Source: DATILI01 sp035476635 (GTDB lineage Bacteria; Pseudomonadota; Gammaproteobacteria; Burkholderiales; Burkholderiaceae_C). Taken from it: a stretch of 18,513 nucleotides of DNA. Shown here piece by piece: positions 8,052 to 14,979 of the stretch (position 1 is its first letter; every line of letters begins with the position of its first letter). The stretch is taken from assembly GCA_035476635.1 (NCBI GenBank), contig DATILI010000282.1, positions 1-18,513 on the forward strand, written 5' to 3'. The notes below the pieces were generated by a model that saw nothing but the letters and a program-made list of their open reading frames with translations, was not told the DNA's origin and did not search any database. The position numbers and the translations under genes are program-made.

Positions 8052-9581
8052 CTATGGCCCATCCGTGCCGACGCGCCGCAGCTTGGCCACGGCGACGATG
8101 GCGGCCGCGATCACCACGGCCGCGCTGATCGCCGCGCTGGCCTGCAGGCCGTGGACGAAGGCGTTGCGCGCGGCATCAAGCAAGGGTGCGCCGAGCGCGC
8201 CGGGCAATTGCGCGGCCACGGCAGCGGCGCTGCCTATGGTGCCGCGCGCGGCCTCGGTGGCCGCCGCTGGCAAGCCGGCCGGCAGCGTGTTCGCCATCTC
8301 GCTGCGGTAGATCGCCGCGGCGACGCTGCCAAGCACCGCGATGCCCAGGGCGCCACCGAATTCGGAGCTGGTTTCGGAGATGGCGGACGCCGCTCCGGCG
8401 CGTTCGGGCGGGGCGCTGCCGACGATCAAGTCGGTCGTCATGGTGACTACCGGGGTCAGGCCGAGCGAGAAGATGACCGATCCGGTGATCAGCGTGGCGA
8501 GGCCGGAGCTGGTGCCCAGCTGGCTCAGCACGCCGAAGCCGACGGCCGCCAGCGCCAGGCCGCCCGCCATCATCAGGGCCGGGTGGATGCGATGGCCCAA
8601 GGCCGGTGCAATAAAGGAGCCGGCGAGGAAGGCCAGCGCGGAGGGCACGGTCCACAGGCCGGCCTCCATCGGACCCATGCCAAGCACCAGCTGCAGGTAT
8701 TGCCCGATATACAGGAACGCTGCGAACATGGCGAAGAAGCCCAGGGTGTTGATGGCCAGGGCTGCGCTGAACGCCGGCACGCGAAACAGCGCAAGGTCGA
8801 TCAGCGGATCCACCAGCGTGCGCTGGCGCCGCACGAACAGCACACCCAGGGCCAGGCCGGCGAAGATGGCGATGGCCGGGGGCCACTGCAGGCCATCCTC
8901 GGCGATGCGCTTCATGCCGTAGATCACCGACAGCACCGCGGCTACCGACAGCGCGGCGCTCGGCAAATCGAGCCGGCCCGCATCGGGATCGCGAAACTCC
9001 GGCAGCAGGTAGGGCCCCAGCACGAGCAGCAGCACCATCACCGGCACCGCCAGCAAGAACGCCGCGCCCCACCAGAAATGCGCAAGCACGAGGCCGCCCA
9101 GGAGCGGCCCGATGGCCCCGCCCACGGAGAAGCTGGCGATCCAGACGCCGATGGCGACCGTGCGTTGCCGTGGGTCCAGGAACATGTTGCGGATCAGGGA
9201 GAGCGTCGAAGGCGCCAGGGTCGCGCCAGCCACGCCGAGCACCGCGCGCGCCGCGATCAGCATCCCGGCGCTGGTGGAGAAGGCGGCCAGCACCGATGCC
9301 AGGCCGAACGCGGTCGCGCCGATCATGAGCAGCTTGCGCCGGCCGATGCGGTCGCCCAGGGTGCCCATGGTGATCAACGAGCCGGCGACGAAAAAGCCGT
9401 AGATGTCCACGATCCAGAGCATTTGCGCGCTGCTGGGCTTCAGCTCGGCGCTGATGGCGGGCACCGCCAGGTTCAGCACGGTGAGGTCCATCGAGTAGAG
9501 CAGGCAGGGCAGGGCGATCACGGCCAGGCCGATCCATTCGCGCTTGCCCGCGCGCGCCGGTCTGCTGGGGTCTTGCGGCAT
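8052..9581 (-). CDS. DHA2-family MFS drug/toxicant exporter (14 predicted helices)
   Basis: 509 residues from the ATG at 9581, in line with 14-helix DHA2 exporters (SmvA/QacA/EmrB type). Motif D1 'SMDLTVLNLAVPAI' lies in helix 1 (D33), motif A 'GDRIGRRKLLMIG' at about 77-89 between helices 2 and 3, 'ARAVLGVAGATLAPSTLSLI' follows in helix 4, and the antiporter motif C 'GGAIGPLLGG' is at 154-163. Proton-driven export of cationic or amphipathic compounds is expected from the family; the substrate is unknown. The start is 2 nt past the AHSA1 stop (TGA-AG-ATG), so translation is probably coupled. The frame remains open 21 codons further upstream inside the AHSA1 gene, but that stretch is out of frame shadow. 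It is the likely effector of the ArsR operon. Confidence 0.92.
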   Translation of the reverse strand: MPQDPSRPARAGKREWIGLAVIALPCLLYSMDLTVLNLAVPAISAELKPSSAQMLWIVDIYGFFVAGSLITMGTLGDRIGRRKLLMIGATAFGLASVLAAFSTSAGMLIAARAVLGVAGATLAPSTLSLIRNMFLDPRQRTVAIGVWIASFSVGGAIGPLLGGLVLAHFWWGAAFLLAVPVMVLLLVLGPYLLPEFRDPDAGRLDLPSAALSVAAVLSVIYGMKRIAEDGLQWPPAIAIFAGLALGVLFVRRQRTLVDPLIDLALFRVPAFSAALAINTLGFFAMFAAFLYIGQYLQLVLGMGPMEAGLWTVPSALAFLAGSFIAPALGHRIHPALMMAGGLALAAVGFGVLSQLGTSSGLATLITGSVIFSLGLTPVVTMTTDLIVGSAPPERAGAASAISETSSEFGGALGIAVLGSVAAAIYRSEMANTLPAGLPAAATEAARGTIGSAAAVAAQLPGALGAPLLDAARNAFVHGLQASAAISAAVVIAAAIVAVAKLRRVGTDGP

Positions 9582-9583
9582 CT

Positions 9584-10048
9584 TCAGGCTGCCAACGGGA
9601 GGAGCGGAAGGAGCGCGTCGAGCTTGGCGAACGTGCCCGACCATCCGCCATGGTGGCTGTCGCGCGCGGCCTCGTCGAAAAAGCCTTCATGCAGGAAGCT
9701 CAGTTCGGTGCCGCCGTCGACCGGGCGCAGGGCGACAGTGACCAGCGATACGCGCTCGGGCGTGCTTTGCCAGGCCCAGCTGAACACGAGCTTGCGGTTT
9801 TCAACCACTTCCCGGTAGATGCCGCTGACCTTGTGCTCTTGCCCGTCCTGCGTCTTGAAAGCGATGCGGTAGTGGCCGCCCGCGCGCACGTCCATGTCGG
9901 CCAGGGTGACGGACGAGGGTTCGCCCGGGCCGAACCATTTCGTCAGCGCTTGCGGGTCGGTCCACGCGTTCCAGACTTTTTCGGGGCTGACGGCGTAGGT
10001 GCGATTGAGCTTGAGCGCGGGCTTGTTTTGGGTGGAGCCTTTTTCCAT
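9584..10048 (-). CDS. SRPBCC / AHSA1 (Activator of Hsp90 ATPase-like) domain protein
   Basis: 154 residues. AHSA1 motifs in order: 'LKLNRTYAVSPEKVWNAWTDP' (13-33), 'LTKWFGPGE' (35-43), 'MDVRAGGHYRIAF' (52-64), 'VSGIYREVVENRKLVFSWAW' (74-93), 'VTVALRPVDGGTELSFLHEGF' near 103-123, then 'HHGGWSGTFAKLDALL'. The START-like helix-grip fold binds hydrophobic ligands; the role is not established for the bacterial members paired with ArsR regulators. Start: ATG 10048, with GAGGAAATC about 10 nt upstream. Its first 106 bases lie inside the 3' end of the arsR gene in another frame, and its stop is 2 nt before the exporter ATG. Together these make a regulator-binder-exporter unit. Confidence 0.92.
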   Translation of the reverse strand: MEKGSTQNKPALKLNRTYAVSPEKVWNAWTDPQALTKWFGPGEPSSVTLADMDVRAGGHYRIAFKTQDGQEHKVSGIYREVVENRKLVFSWAWQSTPERVSLVTVALRPVDGGTELSFLHEGFFDEAARDSHHGGWSGTFAKLDALLPLLPLAA

Positions 10049-10386
10049 GCCTTGATTTCCTCTTGGTGGTACAGGTAACGGCCCAGGGCATCGAGCCGTT
10101 CGGTCCAGAACTTCTCGTAGCGCGACATCCACATGGCCGCCTCCTGCATGGGCTGGGCCGATAGCGCGCAACGCACCACGCGGCCCTCCTTGGAGCGCAC
10201 GACCAGGCCGGCGTCTTCCAGCACGCGCAGGTGCTTCATGAAGCCGGGCAGGGACATGCCGTGGGGCTGCGCAAGTTCGGTCACGGTCGAGCTGCCCCGG
10301 CCGAGCGCATCGAGCACGTCGCGACGCGTGGAGTCCGACAGCGCTGCGAAGATCAGGTCCAGGGATTCATTTTCAAACTTAACCAT
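9943..10386 (-). CDS. ArsR-family winged-helix transcriptional regulator (non-metal type)
   Basis: 147 residues. The wHTH is clear: 'DLIFAALSDSTRRDVLDALG' (9-28), 'STVTELAQPHGMSLPGFMKHLRVLEDAGLV' (32-61, recognition helix around 44-56), and the wing 'RSKEGRVVRCAL'. The ELCVCDL metal-binding box of classical ArsR is absent, as in the ArsR subgroup paired with AHSA1 proteins, so a non-metal signal is likely. The C-terminal ~35 residues are basic, proline- and serine-rich and look unstructured; they are encoded by DNA that also encodes the AHSA1 N-terminus. Start: ATG 10386 has no Shine-Dalgarno, and a TTG at 10428 would add 14 residues but lies upstream of the predicted promoter, so 10386 is preferred. 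It likely represses its own operon. Confidence 0.9.
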   Translation of the reverse strand: MVKFENESLDLIFAALSDSTRRDVLDALGRGSSTVTELAQPHGMSLPGFMKHLRVLEDAGLVVRSKEGRVVRCALSAQPMQEAAMWMSRYEKFWTERLDALGRYLYHQEEIKAWKKAPPKTSPRSSSIAPTPSAPKKSGTRGPTRKR

Positions 10387-10398
10387 AAGGTTTAGTTT
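10375..10398. promoter_or_regulatory. Inverted-repeat operator over the arsR start codon
   Basis: On the plus strand, arm AAACTTAACC (10375-10384), spacer ATAA (10385-10388) and arm GGTTTAGTTT (10389-10398) form a dyad with 9 of 10 positions paired. The AT-rich patch stands out from its GC-rich surroundings. It covers the arsR start codon (10384-10386) and the predicted -10 box, so a bound dimer would block transcription. Size and symmetry fit an ArsR-family wHTH dimer site. Binding is inferred. Confidence 0.6.
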
Positions 10399-10421
10399 AG
10401 AGGCGGAACGATCTTTGTCAA
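10394..10421 (-). promoter_or_regulatory. Predicted sigma-70 promoter of the arsR operon (leaderless geometry)
   Basis: On the minus strand, a perfect -35 TTGACA (10421-10416) is followed after 16 nt by TAAACT (10399-10394), a 4/6 match to TATAAT. Only 7 nt separate the -10 from the A of the arsR ATG at 10386, so the transcript would start at or next to the start codon. This agrees with the missing ribosome binding site. The -10 is weak, so the exact start is uncertain. Confidence 0.5.
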
Positions 10422-10492
10422 GCGCCAAGAAGTTAGCGGCGTGTTACATGTGCCCGCGCGCCTGTTCCTCCGGTGCATCTTTTTCGCTACGC

Positions 10493-10519
10493 TGTCGAAA
10501 TCGTCCAGGCTCGCGCGAC
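10493..10519 (+). promoter_or_regulatory. Predicted ECF42-type promoter of the yciI-ECF42 operon
   Basis: TGTCGA (10493-10498), 17 nt, then CGAC (10516-10519). This fits the ECF42 target signature as I recall it, and the two genes downstream are a DGPF/YciI protein and the ECF42 sigma factor itself, the classical autoregulated pair. Predicted transcription start is near 10526, leaving a leader of about 42 nt that includes GAGGAG (10557-10562) before the yciI ATG. Confidence 0.7.
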
Positions 10520-10567
10520 ATTGTCATAGCGGCGCATTTCGCCCGCGGCAACCCTTGAGGAGTTCCT

Positions 10568-10915
10568 ATGCAGTATCTGTTGATGATCTATGGCAGCGAA
10601 GCCGCTGAGCAGTCCATGACCGAAGCGCAGGTCGGCCAGGTGCTGTCGGCCTATGGCGCGTACTCCGAAGCCTTGCGCAAGGCCGGCGTGATGGTGGGCA
10701 GCAATCGGCTGCGGCCGACCGCGGACGCCACCACGGTGCGCGTGGCCAACGGCAAGACCGAAGTGCTCAACGGCCCCTATGCCGAGACGCGTGAGCAGTT
10801 CGGCGGCTACTACCTGATCGAGGTGCCCGATCTCGACGCCGCCTTGTCGTGGGCCTCGCGCTGCCCGGGCGCAAGCCATGGCTCGATCGAGGTCCGGCCG
10901 GTCTGGGCCATGTGA
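10568..10915 (+). CDS. YciI / DGPF-domain protein
   Basis: 115 residues. The N-terminal strand 'MQYLLMIYGSE', the signature loop 'VLNGPYAETREQFGGYYLIE' (67-86) and the C-terminal 'CPGASHGSIEVRPVWAM' are those of the YCII-related family. The name motif DGPF is changed to NGPY (68-71). The fold is a dimeric ferredoxin-like barrel; biochemical role is not settled. Strong GAGGAG sits 5 nt before the ATG. Its stop overlaps the putative GTG start of the sigma gene (GTGA at 10912-10915). DGPF proteins next to an ECF42 sigma gene are the usual hallmark of this sigma group, and several DGPF genes in other genomes are its direct targets. Confidence 0.93.
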   Translation: MQYLLMIYGSEAAEQSMTEAQVGQVLSAYGAYSEALRKAGVMVGSNRLRPTADATTVRVANGKTEVLNGPYAETREQFGGYYLIEVPDLDAALSWASRCPGASHGSIEVRPVWAM

Positions 10916-12213
10916 GCCCGTGTGTGATGGCGCCCGATGAGGGAGTCGACGCAGGCGATGGAGGCCATGGCGTGGCGCGTGCGGCTGCCGAGGCTGCCGC
11001 GCGTGGCAGCTACGGCAAGCTGGTCGCCTTCCTGGCGGCACGCACGCGCGATGTCGCGGGCGCCGAGGATGCCTTGTCCGAGGCCTTCGCCACCGCGTTG
11101 ACCGATTGGCCTGTGCAGGGCGTGCCGCGTACGCCCGAAGCCTGGCTGCTGACGGTGGCGCGGCGCCGCATGATCGACGCGGCGCGCCGGCGCCGCAGCG
11201 GCGACGAGGCGGGCTCCACCTTGCTGTTGTTGGCCGAACTCGCGGCCGATGAGGACGGCGACACGCCGATTCCCGACGACCGCCTGGGCCTGATGTTCGC
11301 CTGCGCCCACCCGGCCATCGATGCCGGCGTGCGCGCACCGCTGATGCTGCAGACCATCCTGGGCTTCGACGCGGCCACCATCGCTTCGGCTTTCCTGGTC
11401 GCGCCGGCCACCATGGGCCAGCGCCTGGTGCGCGCCAAGACCAAGATCCGGCAGGCCGGCATTCCTTTGCGCCTGCCCGGACACGGCGATCTGCGCCAAC
11501 GCCTGGACGCCGTACTGGAGGCCATCTACGCCACCTATGCCGAAGGCTGGGCCGACGCCGACGGCACCGATGCGCGCCGGCGCAATCTCGCCGAGGAGGC
11601 GATCTGGCTGGGCCGTCTGTTGGCCTCGCTGCTGCCTGATGAACCGGAGGTGCTGGGGCTGCTCTCGCTGATGCTGCATGCCGAGGCCCGGCGCGGTGCA
11701 CGGCGCGATGCCAGGGGCGGCTTTGTGCCGCTTGCGGGGCAGGACCCGGCACTATGGAATGCAGCCATGATCGCGGAGGCGGAGGCGCTGCTTTTTCAGG
11801 CCAGTGCCCAAGGCGGACTGTCCGGGCGCTACCAGCTGGAAGCGGCCGTGCAATCGGCCCATGCCGTGCGCCGCCATGCGGGCGTTGCCGACTGGACCGC
11901 GATCGAGCACTTGTATGACGCGCTGGCGGCCGTCACCGGCTCCCCGGTGGTGGCGCTGAACCGGGCTGTGGCGCGCGCCGAAACGCGCGGCCCCGCGGAA
12001 GGCCTGGCCGCGCTCGATGCTTTGGCGCAGGACGCGAGGATGGCCGACTACCAGCCGTATTGGGCCGCGCGAGCGAGCTTGCTGGCACGCAGTGGCCAGC
12101 CCGCGCATGCCGATCAGGCCTACCAGCGCGCGATCGGGCTGGAAAGCGATCCGGCGGTGCGCGAGTTCCTGCAGTTGCGACGGGCCGAACTGGCGGCTGG
12201 CAACGCGTCTTGA
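10912..12213 (+). CDS. ECF42-type RNA polymerase sigma factor with C-terminal TPR-like extension
   Basis: 433 residues from GTG 10912, about twice a normal ECF sigma. Sigma region 2 (~25-95) contains 'YGKLVAFLAARTRDVAGAED' (35-54) and 'PEAWLLTVARRRMIDAARRR' (75-94); region 4 (~125-183) contains 'LMFACAHPAI', 'LQTILGFDAATIASAF' and 'MGQRLVRAKTKIR'. The extension (~190-433) carries the ECF42 hallmarks 'LPDEPEVLGLLSLMLHAEAR' (241-260), 'GSPVVALNRAVARAETRGP' (343-361) and a TPR-like end 'PYWAARASLLARSGQPAHAD'. No anti-sigma gene is present; control is thought to act through the extension, and the signal is unknown. Start: GTG 10912 overlaps the yciI stop (GTGA), while ATG 10927 is an alternative giving 428 residues; neither has a strong Shine-Dalgarno. 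Its stop is 13 nt from the convergent aldolase stop. Confidence 0.93.
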   Translation: MSPCVMAPDEGVDAGDGGHGVARAAAEAAARGSYGKLVAFLAARTRDVAGAEDALSEAFATALTDWPVQGVPRTPEAWLLTVARRRMIDAARRRRSGDEAGSTLLLLAELAADEDGDTPIPDDRLGLMFACAHPAIDAGVRAPLMLQTILGFDAATIASAFLVAPATMGQRLVRAKTKIRQAGIPLRLPGHGDLRQRLDAVLEAIYATYAEGWADADGTDARRRNLAEEAIWLGRLLASLLPDEPEVLGLLSLMLHAEARRGARRDARGGFVPLAGQDPALWNAAMIAEAEALLFQASAQGGLSGRYQLEAAVQSAHAVRRHAGVADWTAIEHLYDALAAVTGSPVVALNRAVARAETRGPAEGLAALDALAQDARMADYQPYWAARASLLARSGQPAHADQAYQRAIGLESDPAVREFLQLRRAELAAGNAS

Positions 12214-12226
12214 AATCCTTGAAATA

Positions 12227-13225
12227 CTAGCTGGGCAGCATCGCCTCGCTGTTCAACCGGGCGCGTTCCAGCAGCGCGTCCTGGGCGCTGCTTGCTCGGG
12301 CTGCCTGCCCCTGCCAGGCCTGCAAGGCAGGCTCCTGCAACGCGCGTCCGAACGAGAAGCTCAGGGGCCAGGGCTGCGCGCCGCGTTGGTTCAGAGCGGC
12401 CAGATTGGCTGTTGCCTCCTCGGGCGTCTGGCCGCCGGACAAAAAGTTGATGCTGGCCACCGCCGCGGGCACCGTGCGGCGCAGGATCCGGATCGTTTGC
12501 GCGGCTACCGCGTGCGGGCTGGCCTGCGGCACGGCGGCCTTGCCGGGCACCACCATGCTGGGCTTGAGCAGCATGTGCTCAAGCACCACGCCGTGGCGAT
12601 GCAGCGCATGAAAGACCTCATGCAGCACCGCCTCGGTGACTTCGGCGCAGCGCGCCAGCGTGTGGTCGCCATCGATCAGCACCTCGGGCTCGACGATCGG
12701 CACGACGCCCAGGTCCTGGCAGATCGCGGCATAGCGCGCCAGCGCCTGCGCGTTGGCTTCAAGCGCCAGCCGGCTGGGCAGCCGATCTGAAATGTTGTAC
12801 ACGGCGCGCCATTTGGCAAAGCGGGCCCCCTGCTGCTTGCAGCTGTCCAGGCGCTGCGCGAGGCCGTCCAGGCCCTGCGTGATTTCATCGCCCGGCGCGC
12901 CCGCCAGCGCGATCTTGCCCAGATCCACCTTGACGCCGGGAACCAGTCCCAGCGATGCGGCCATTTGCGCCAGCGGCATGCCGGAGTCGCTGCGCTGCAC
13001 GAGCGTCTCCTCATGCAGGATCACGCCGCTGACAAATGCCCCCAGGCCCGGCGTGCCCAGGACCAGGCAGCGCCAGGCGCGCCGGTTTTCCTCGCCGGCA
13101 TCGACGCCGATCGTCTTGAATCGCTTGGCGATCGTCGGGCCGCTTTCGTCCGCTGCAAGAATGCCCTTGCCCTGTTGCACGAGGGCGGCCACCGTGGCCT
13201 GGAGTTCACTGATGGTGCTGCTCAT
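12227..13225 (-). CDS. Class I fructose-bisphosphate aldolase
   Basis: 332 residues. Schiff-base class I features of the animal-type family are visible: 'GKGILAADESGPTIAKRF' (19-36, D25), 'VPGVKVDLGK' (95-104, K99), 'FAKWRAVYNI' (136-145, K138), 'VPIVEPEVLIDGDH' (175-188, E179 and E181) and the active-site lysine in 'HMLLKPSMVVPGK' (K221, equivalent to rabbit K229), then 'INFLSGGQTPEEATANL'. The enzyme interconverts fructose 1,6-bisphosphate with dihydroxyacetone phosphate and glyceraldehyde 3-phosphate, in glycolysis or gluconeogenesis. GGGAGG lies 6 nt before the ATG. The YbaK-like gene ends 22 nt upstream, so the two probably form an operon. It is slightly shorter than rabbit aldolase (363) because the flexible C-terminal tail is absent. 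Confidence 0.96.
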   Translation of the reverse strand: MSSTISELQATVAALVQQGKGILAADESGPTIAKRFKTIGVDAGEENRRAWRCLVLGTPGLGAFVSGVILHEETLVQRSDSGMPLAQMAASLGLVPGVKVDLGKIALAGAPGDEITQGLDGLAQRLDSCKQQGARFAKWRAVYNISDRLPSRLALEANAQALARYAAICQDLGVVPIVEPEVLIDGDHTLARCAEVTEAVLHEVFHALHRHGVVLEHMLLKPSMVVPGKAAVPQASPHAVAAQTIRILRRTVPAAVASINFLSGGQTPEEATANLAALNQRGAQPWPLSFSFGRALQEPALQAWQGQAARASSAQDALLERARLNSEAMLPS

Positions 13226-13247
13226 GGCTTGCCTCCCAGCGCGCGGC

Positions 13248-13727
13248 TCAATGCCACGACCGCTTGCAGAAATGCGCGTGCCGCGCCTGGCTCATCAGCG
13301 CGCCGAATTCTTCGCGCGACATGCGCAGCAGGCTTTCGTGGTCGCCGCCTTCCATGTAGACGACCTCGTTGGCATCCAGTTCGTCGTCGACGATGGTCTG
13401 CATGTCCCAGGCCATGCCCACCGGCGGCACCGCCCCGGGAACACAGTCCTCGAACAACTCCGCGATGCGGCGCTCGTCGGACAGCCGCAAGGTCTTGCGG
13501 CCAAGCAAGCGGGACAGATGGCCCAGCATGATGGTCGTGTCGGCCGGCACGATGGCCATCACGCAGCCGGCCTCGTCCTCAAGGATCACCGACTTGGCCA
13601 GCTGGTGGGGTGGAATCTGCGCCCGGCGCGCGGTCTCGGCGCTGCTGCGGCTGAGTTCATGGGCGCAACTGTCGTAGCTTGCGCCGTGCTGGGCCAGATA
13701 GCTGGATAGACGCGAGGAGATCGGCAT
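13248..13727 (-). CDS. YbaK/EbsC-type aminoacyl-tRNA deacylase domain protein
   Basis: 159 residues from ATG 13727. YbaK/ProXp signature: an N-terminal helix 'ISSRLSSYLAQHGASYD', 'SSAETARRAQIPPHQLAKSVIL' (28-49, with the conserved lysine K45), 'MAIVPADTTI' and the glycine/proline turn 'VPGAVPPVGMAWDM' (96-109), ending in 'VYMEGGDHESLLRMSREEF'. Enzymes of this fold remove mischarged amino acids from tRNA(Pro)/tRNA(Cys) or related tRNAs in trans; the specificity here is not predictable. Start choice: GGAGG 6 nt before 13727 favours this ATG over a TTG at 13745. The aldolase follows 22 nt downstream. About 100 nt upstream separates it from the hut-type operon and must hold its promoter, if any. 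Confidence 0.9.
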   Translation of the reverse strand: MPISSRLSSYLAQHGASYDSCAHELSRSSAETARRAQIPPHQLAKSVILEDEAGCVMAIVPADTTIMLGHLSRLLGRKTLRLSDERRIAELFEDCVPGAVPPVGMAWDMQTIVDDELDANEVVYMEGGDHESLLRMSREEFGALMSQARHAHFCKRSWH

Positions 13728-13739
13728 GGCAGCCTCCAA

Positions 13740-13813
13740 GAGCAAACAGCGGGCGGTATTCGGAGCGGCCCCGTTTGAGGCCGGGCCCAGCCCGTCGACT
13801 TCGTAGTTTGCTC
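13740..13813. repeat. 8-bp perfect inverted repeat in the hisC-like/ybaK gap
   Basis: GAGCAAAC (13740-13747) and its exact reverse complement GTTTGCTC (13806-13813) flank 58 nt. Together they span almost the whole 100-bp gap between the HisC-like stop and the YbaK-like start. In between, CGGGC-CCA-GCCCG (13782-13794) is a small GC hairpin without a T-run. The gap may hold a terminator for the hut operon and the ybaK promoter, but no strong promoter match is visible. Function is unknown. Confidence 0.35.
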
Positions 13814-13827
13814 CCTCGTGCGCCGGA

Positions 13828-14979
13828 TTACCAGTCGCAGCGGGCCAAGGCTTGCAGGAAGCGCTCGTTGTCTTCCGGCAGCCCGACCGATACCCGGATG
13901 AAGTTCTCGAAGCCCTTTTCTTTCCAGGCCTTGGTCAGGATGCCGCGCGACAGCAGTGCCTCGTGCACCGGGCCGTTCGGACGGCCCAGGTCGATGAACA
14001 GGAAGTTCGCGGCCGAGGGTGCCACGCGCAGGCCCGGCAACTGCAACGCCCGCAGCTGCGCGGCCAGTACCTCGCGTGCGGCCACGGTGCGTTGCGCGGC
14101 GGCCTGCATGTGCGCCGGGTCGTTCCACGCCGCCAGCGCCGCGGTCTGCGCCGCCAGGTTCACGTTGAACGGCGTGCGCACGCGGTCCAGCATCTGCACC
14201 AGTTTTTCGTCCGAGGCAATGCCATAGCCCACGCGCAGGCCCGCCAGACCCCAGGCCTTGGAAAAGGTGCGCAGCACGATCCAGGGGCGGTTTTGCGCGC
14301 GCAGCTCGGCCAGGGCGTCGGGGAAGCCCGGCGTATGCAGCGCGTACTCGTAGTAGGCCTCGTCGATCACCAGCAGGGTGTCCTGCGGTGCGGCTTGCAC
14401 GATGCGGCGAAAGGCCGCCGCATCCAGCATGCAGCCCACCGGGTTGGAGGGATTGCTCAGCATCGCCAGCTTGGGCGCCGGACCCTGGGCCAGCGCGGCG
14501 CACCAGGCGTCCACATCGAACTCCAGCGCGGGCGTGACCGGCAGCATCTGCACGCGGGCGCCCATCATGCGCGGGTAGATTTCATGCAGGCCAAACGAAG
14601 GCAGCAAGGTGATGACGCGGTCGCCCGGTGCCAGGAAGGCCTGGCACAGCACCTCCAGCAGGTTCTCCGAGCCGTTGCCCACCACGACTTCGCCCGGCTG
14701 CGCGCCGGTGCGCCCGGCGATGGCGGCGCGCAGGGCGCGGCAGTTGGCGTCGGGGTACAGGCCGACCGTCAGCGCAAGCTGCGCCAGCGCCTGGCCCACG
14801 GCGGGGCTGGGGCCAAACGGGTTTTCATTGCTGGCCAGGCGCGCCACATGGCTTACGCCATAGCGCTGGCGCACCACCTCGGACGCGAGGCCGGCGTTGT
14901 AGGCCGGCAGCTCGCGCACTTCGGGGCGTGCAAGACGGGTCAGCAGTTCGGCGCGGGCCGTGGGCGTGGCAACAGTCAT
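13828..14979 (-). CDS. Histidinol-phosphate aminotransferase-like PLP enzyme (HisC family)
   Basis: 383 residues. Fold-type I aminotransferase motifs: 'LASNENPFGPSPAV' (48-61), 'GNGSENLLEVLCQAFL' (101-116), 'LSNPSNPVG' (174-182), 'VIDEAYYEYA' (204-213, D206 and Y209), the PLP lysine in 'TFSKAWGLAGLRVGYG' (K241; R249), 'ANFLFIDLG' and a C-terminal 'IRVSVGLPEDNERFLQAL'. HisC converts imidazole-acetol phosphate and glutamate to histidinol phosphate and 2-oxoglutarate, but paralogs act on other aromatic or imidazole amino acids. It starts within the hutG stop (ATGA, 14976-14979), so it is cotranslated with hutG. Its place behind two histidine-degradation genes suggests a catabolic or paralogous role rather than the main biosynthetic HisC. 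The frame stays open far upstream to 16428, but that is a shadow of the hut genes. Confidence 0.92.
   Translation of the reverse strand: MTVATPTARAELLTRLARPEVRELPAYNAGLASEVVRQRYGVSHVARLASNENPFGPSPAVGQALAQLALTVGLYPDANCRALRAAIAGRTGAQPGEVVVGNGSENLLEVLCQAFLAPGDRVITLLPSFGLHEIYPRMMGARVQMLPVTPALEFDVDAWCAALAQGPAPKLAMLSNPSNPVGCMLDAAAFRRIVQAAPQDTLLVIDEAYYEYALHTPGFPDALAELRAQNRPWIVLRTFSKAWGLAGLRVGYGIASDEKLVQMLDRVRTPFNVNLAAQTAALAAWNDPAHMQAAAQRTVAAREVLAAQLRALQLPGLRVAPSAANFLFIDLGRPNGPVHEALLSRGILTKAWKEKGFENFIRVSVGLPEDNERFLQALARCDW

Noticed and set aside
8049..9818. Plus-strand open frame of 589 codons opposite the DHA2 exporter
   Set aside because: Low-complexity, Q/H/G/R-rich translation without domains; the minus strand encodes a clear 14-helix transporter.
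12214..12226. Shared bidirectional terminator between the sigma factor and aldolase genes
   Set aside because: Only 13 nt separate the two stops and no hairpin is visible there; the 14-nt and 12-nt convergent gaps at 4829 and 6575 also lack one.
13782..13794. GC hairpin CGGGC-CCA-GCCCG as an intrinsic terminator of the hut operon
   Set aside because: Stem of only 5 bp and no following T-run on the minus strand, so a Rho-independent terminator is not supported.
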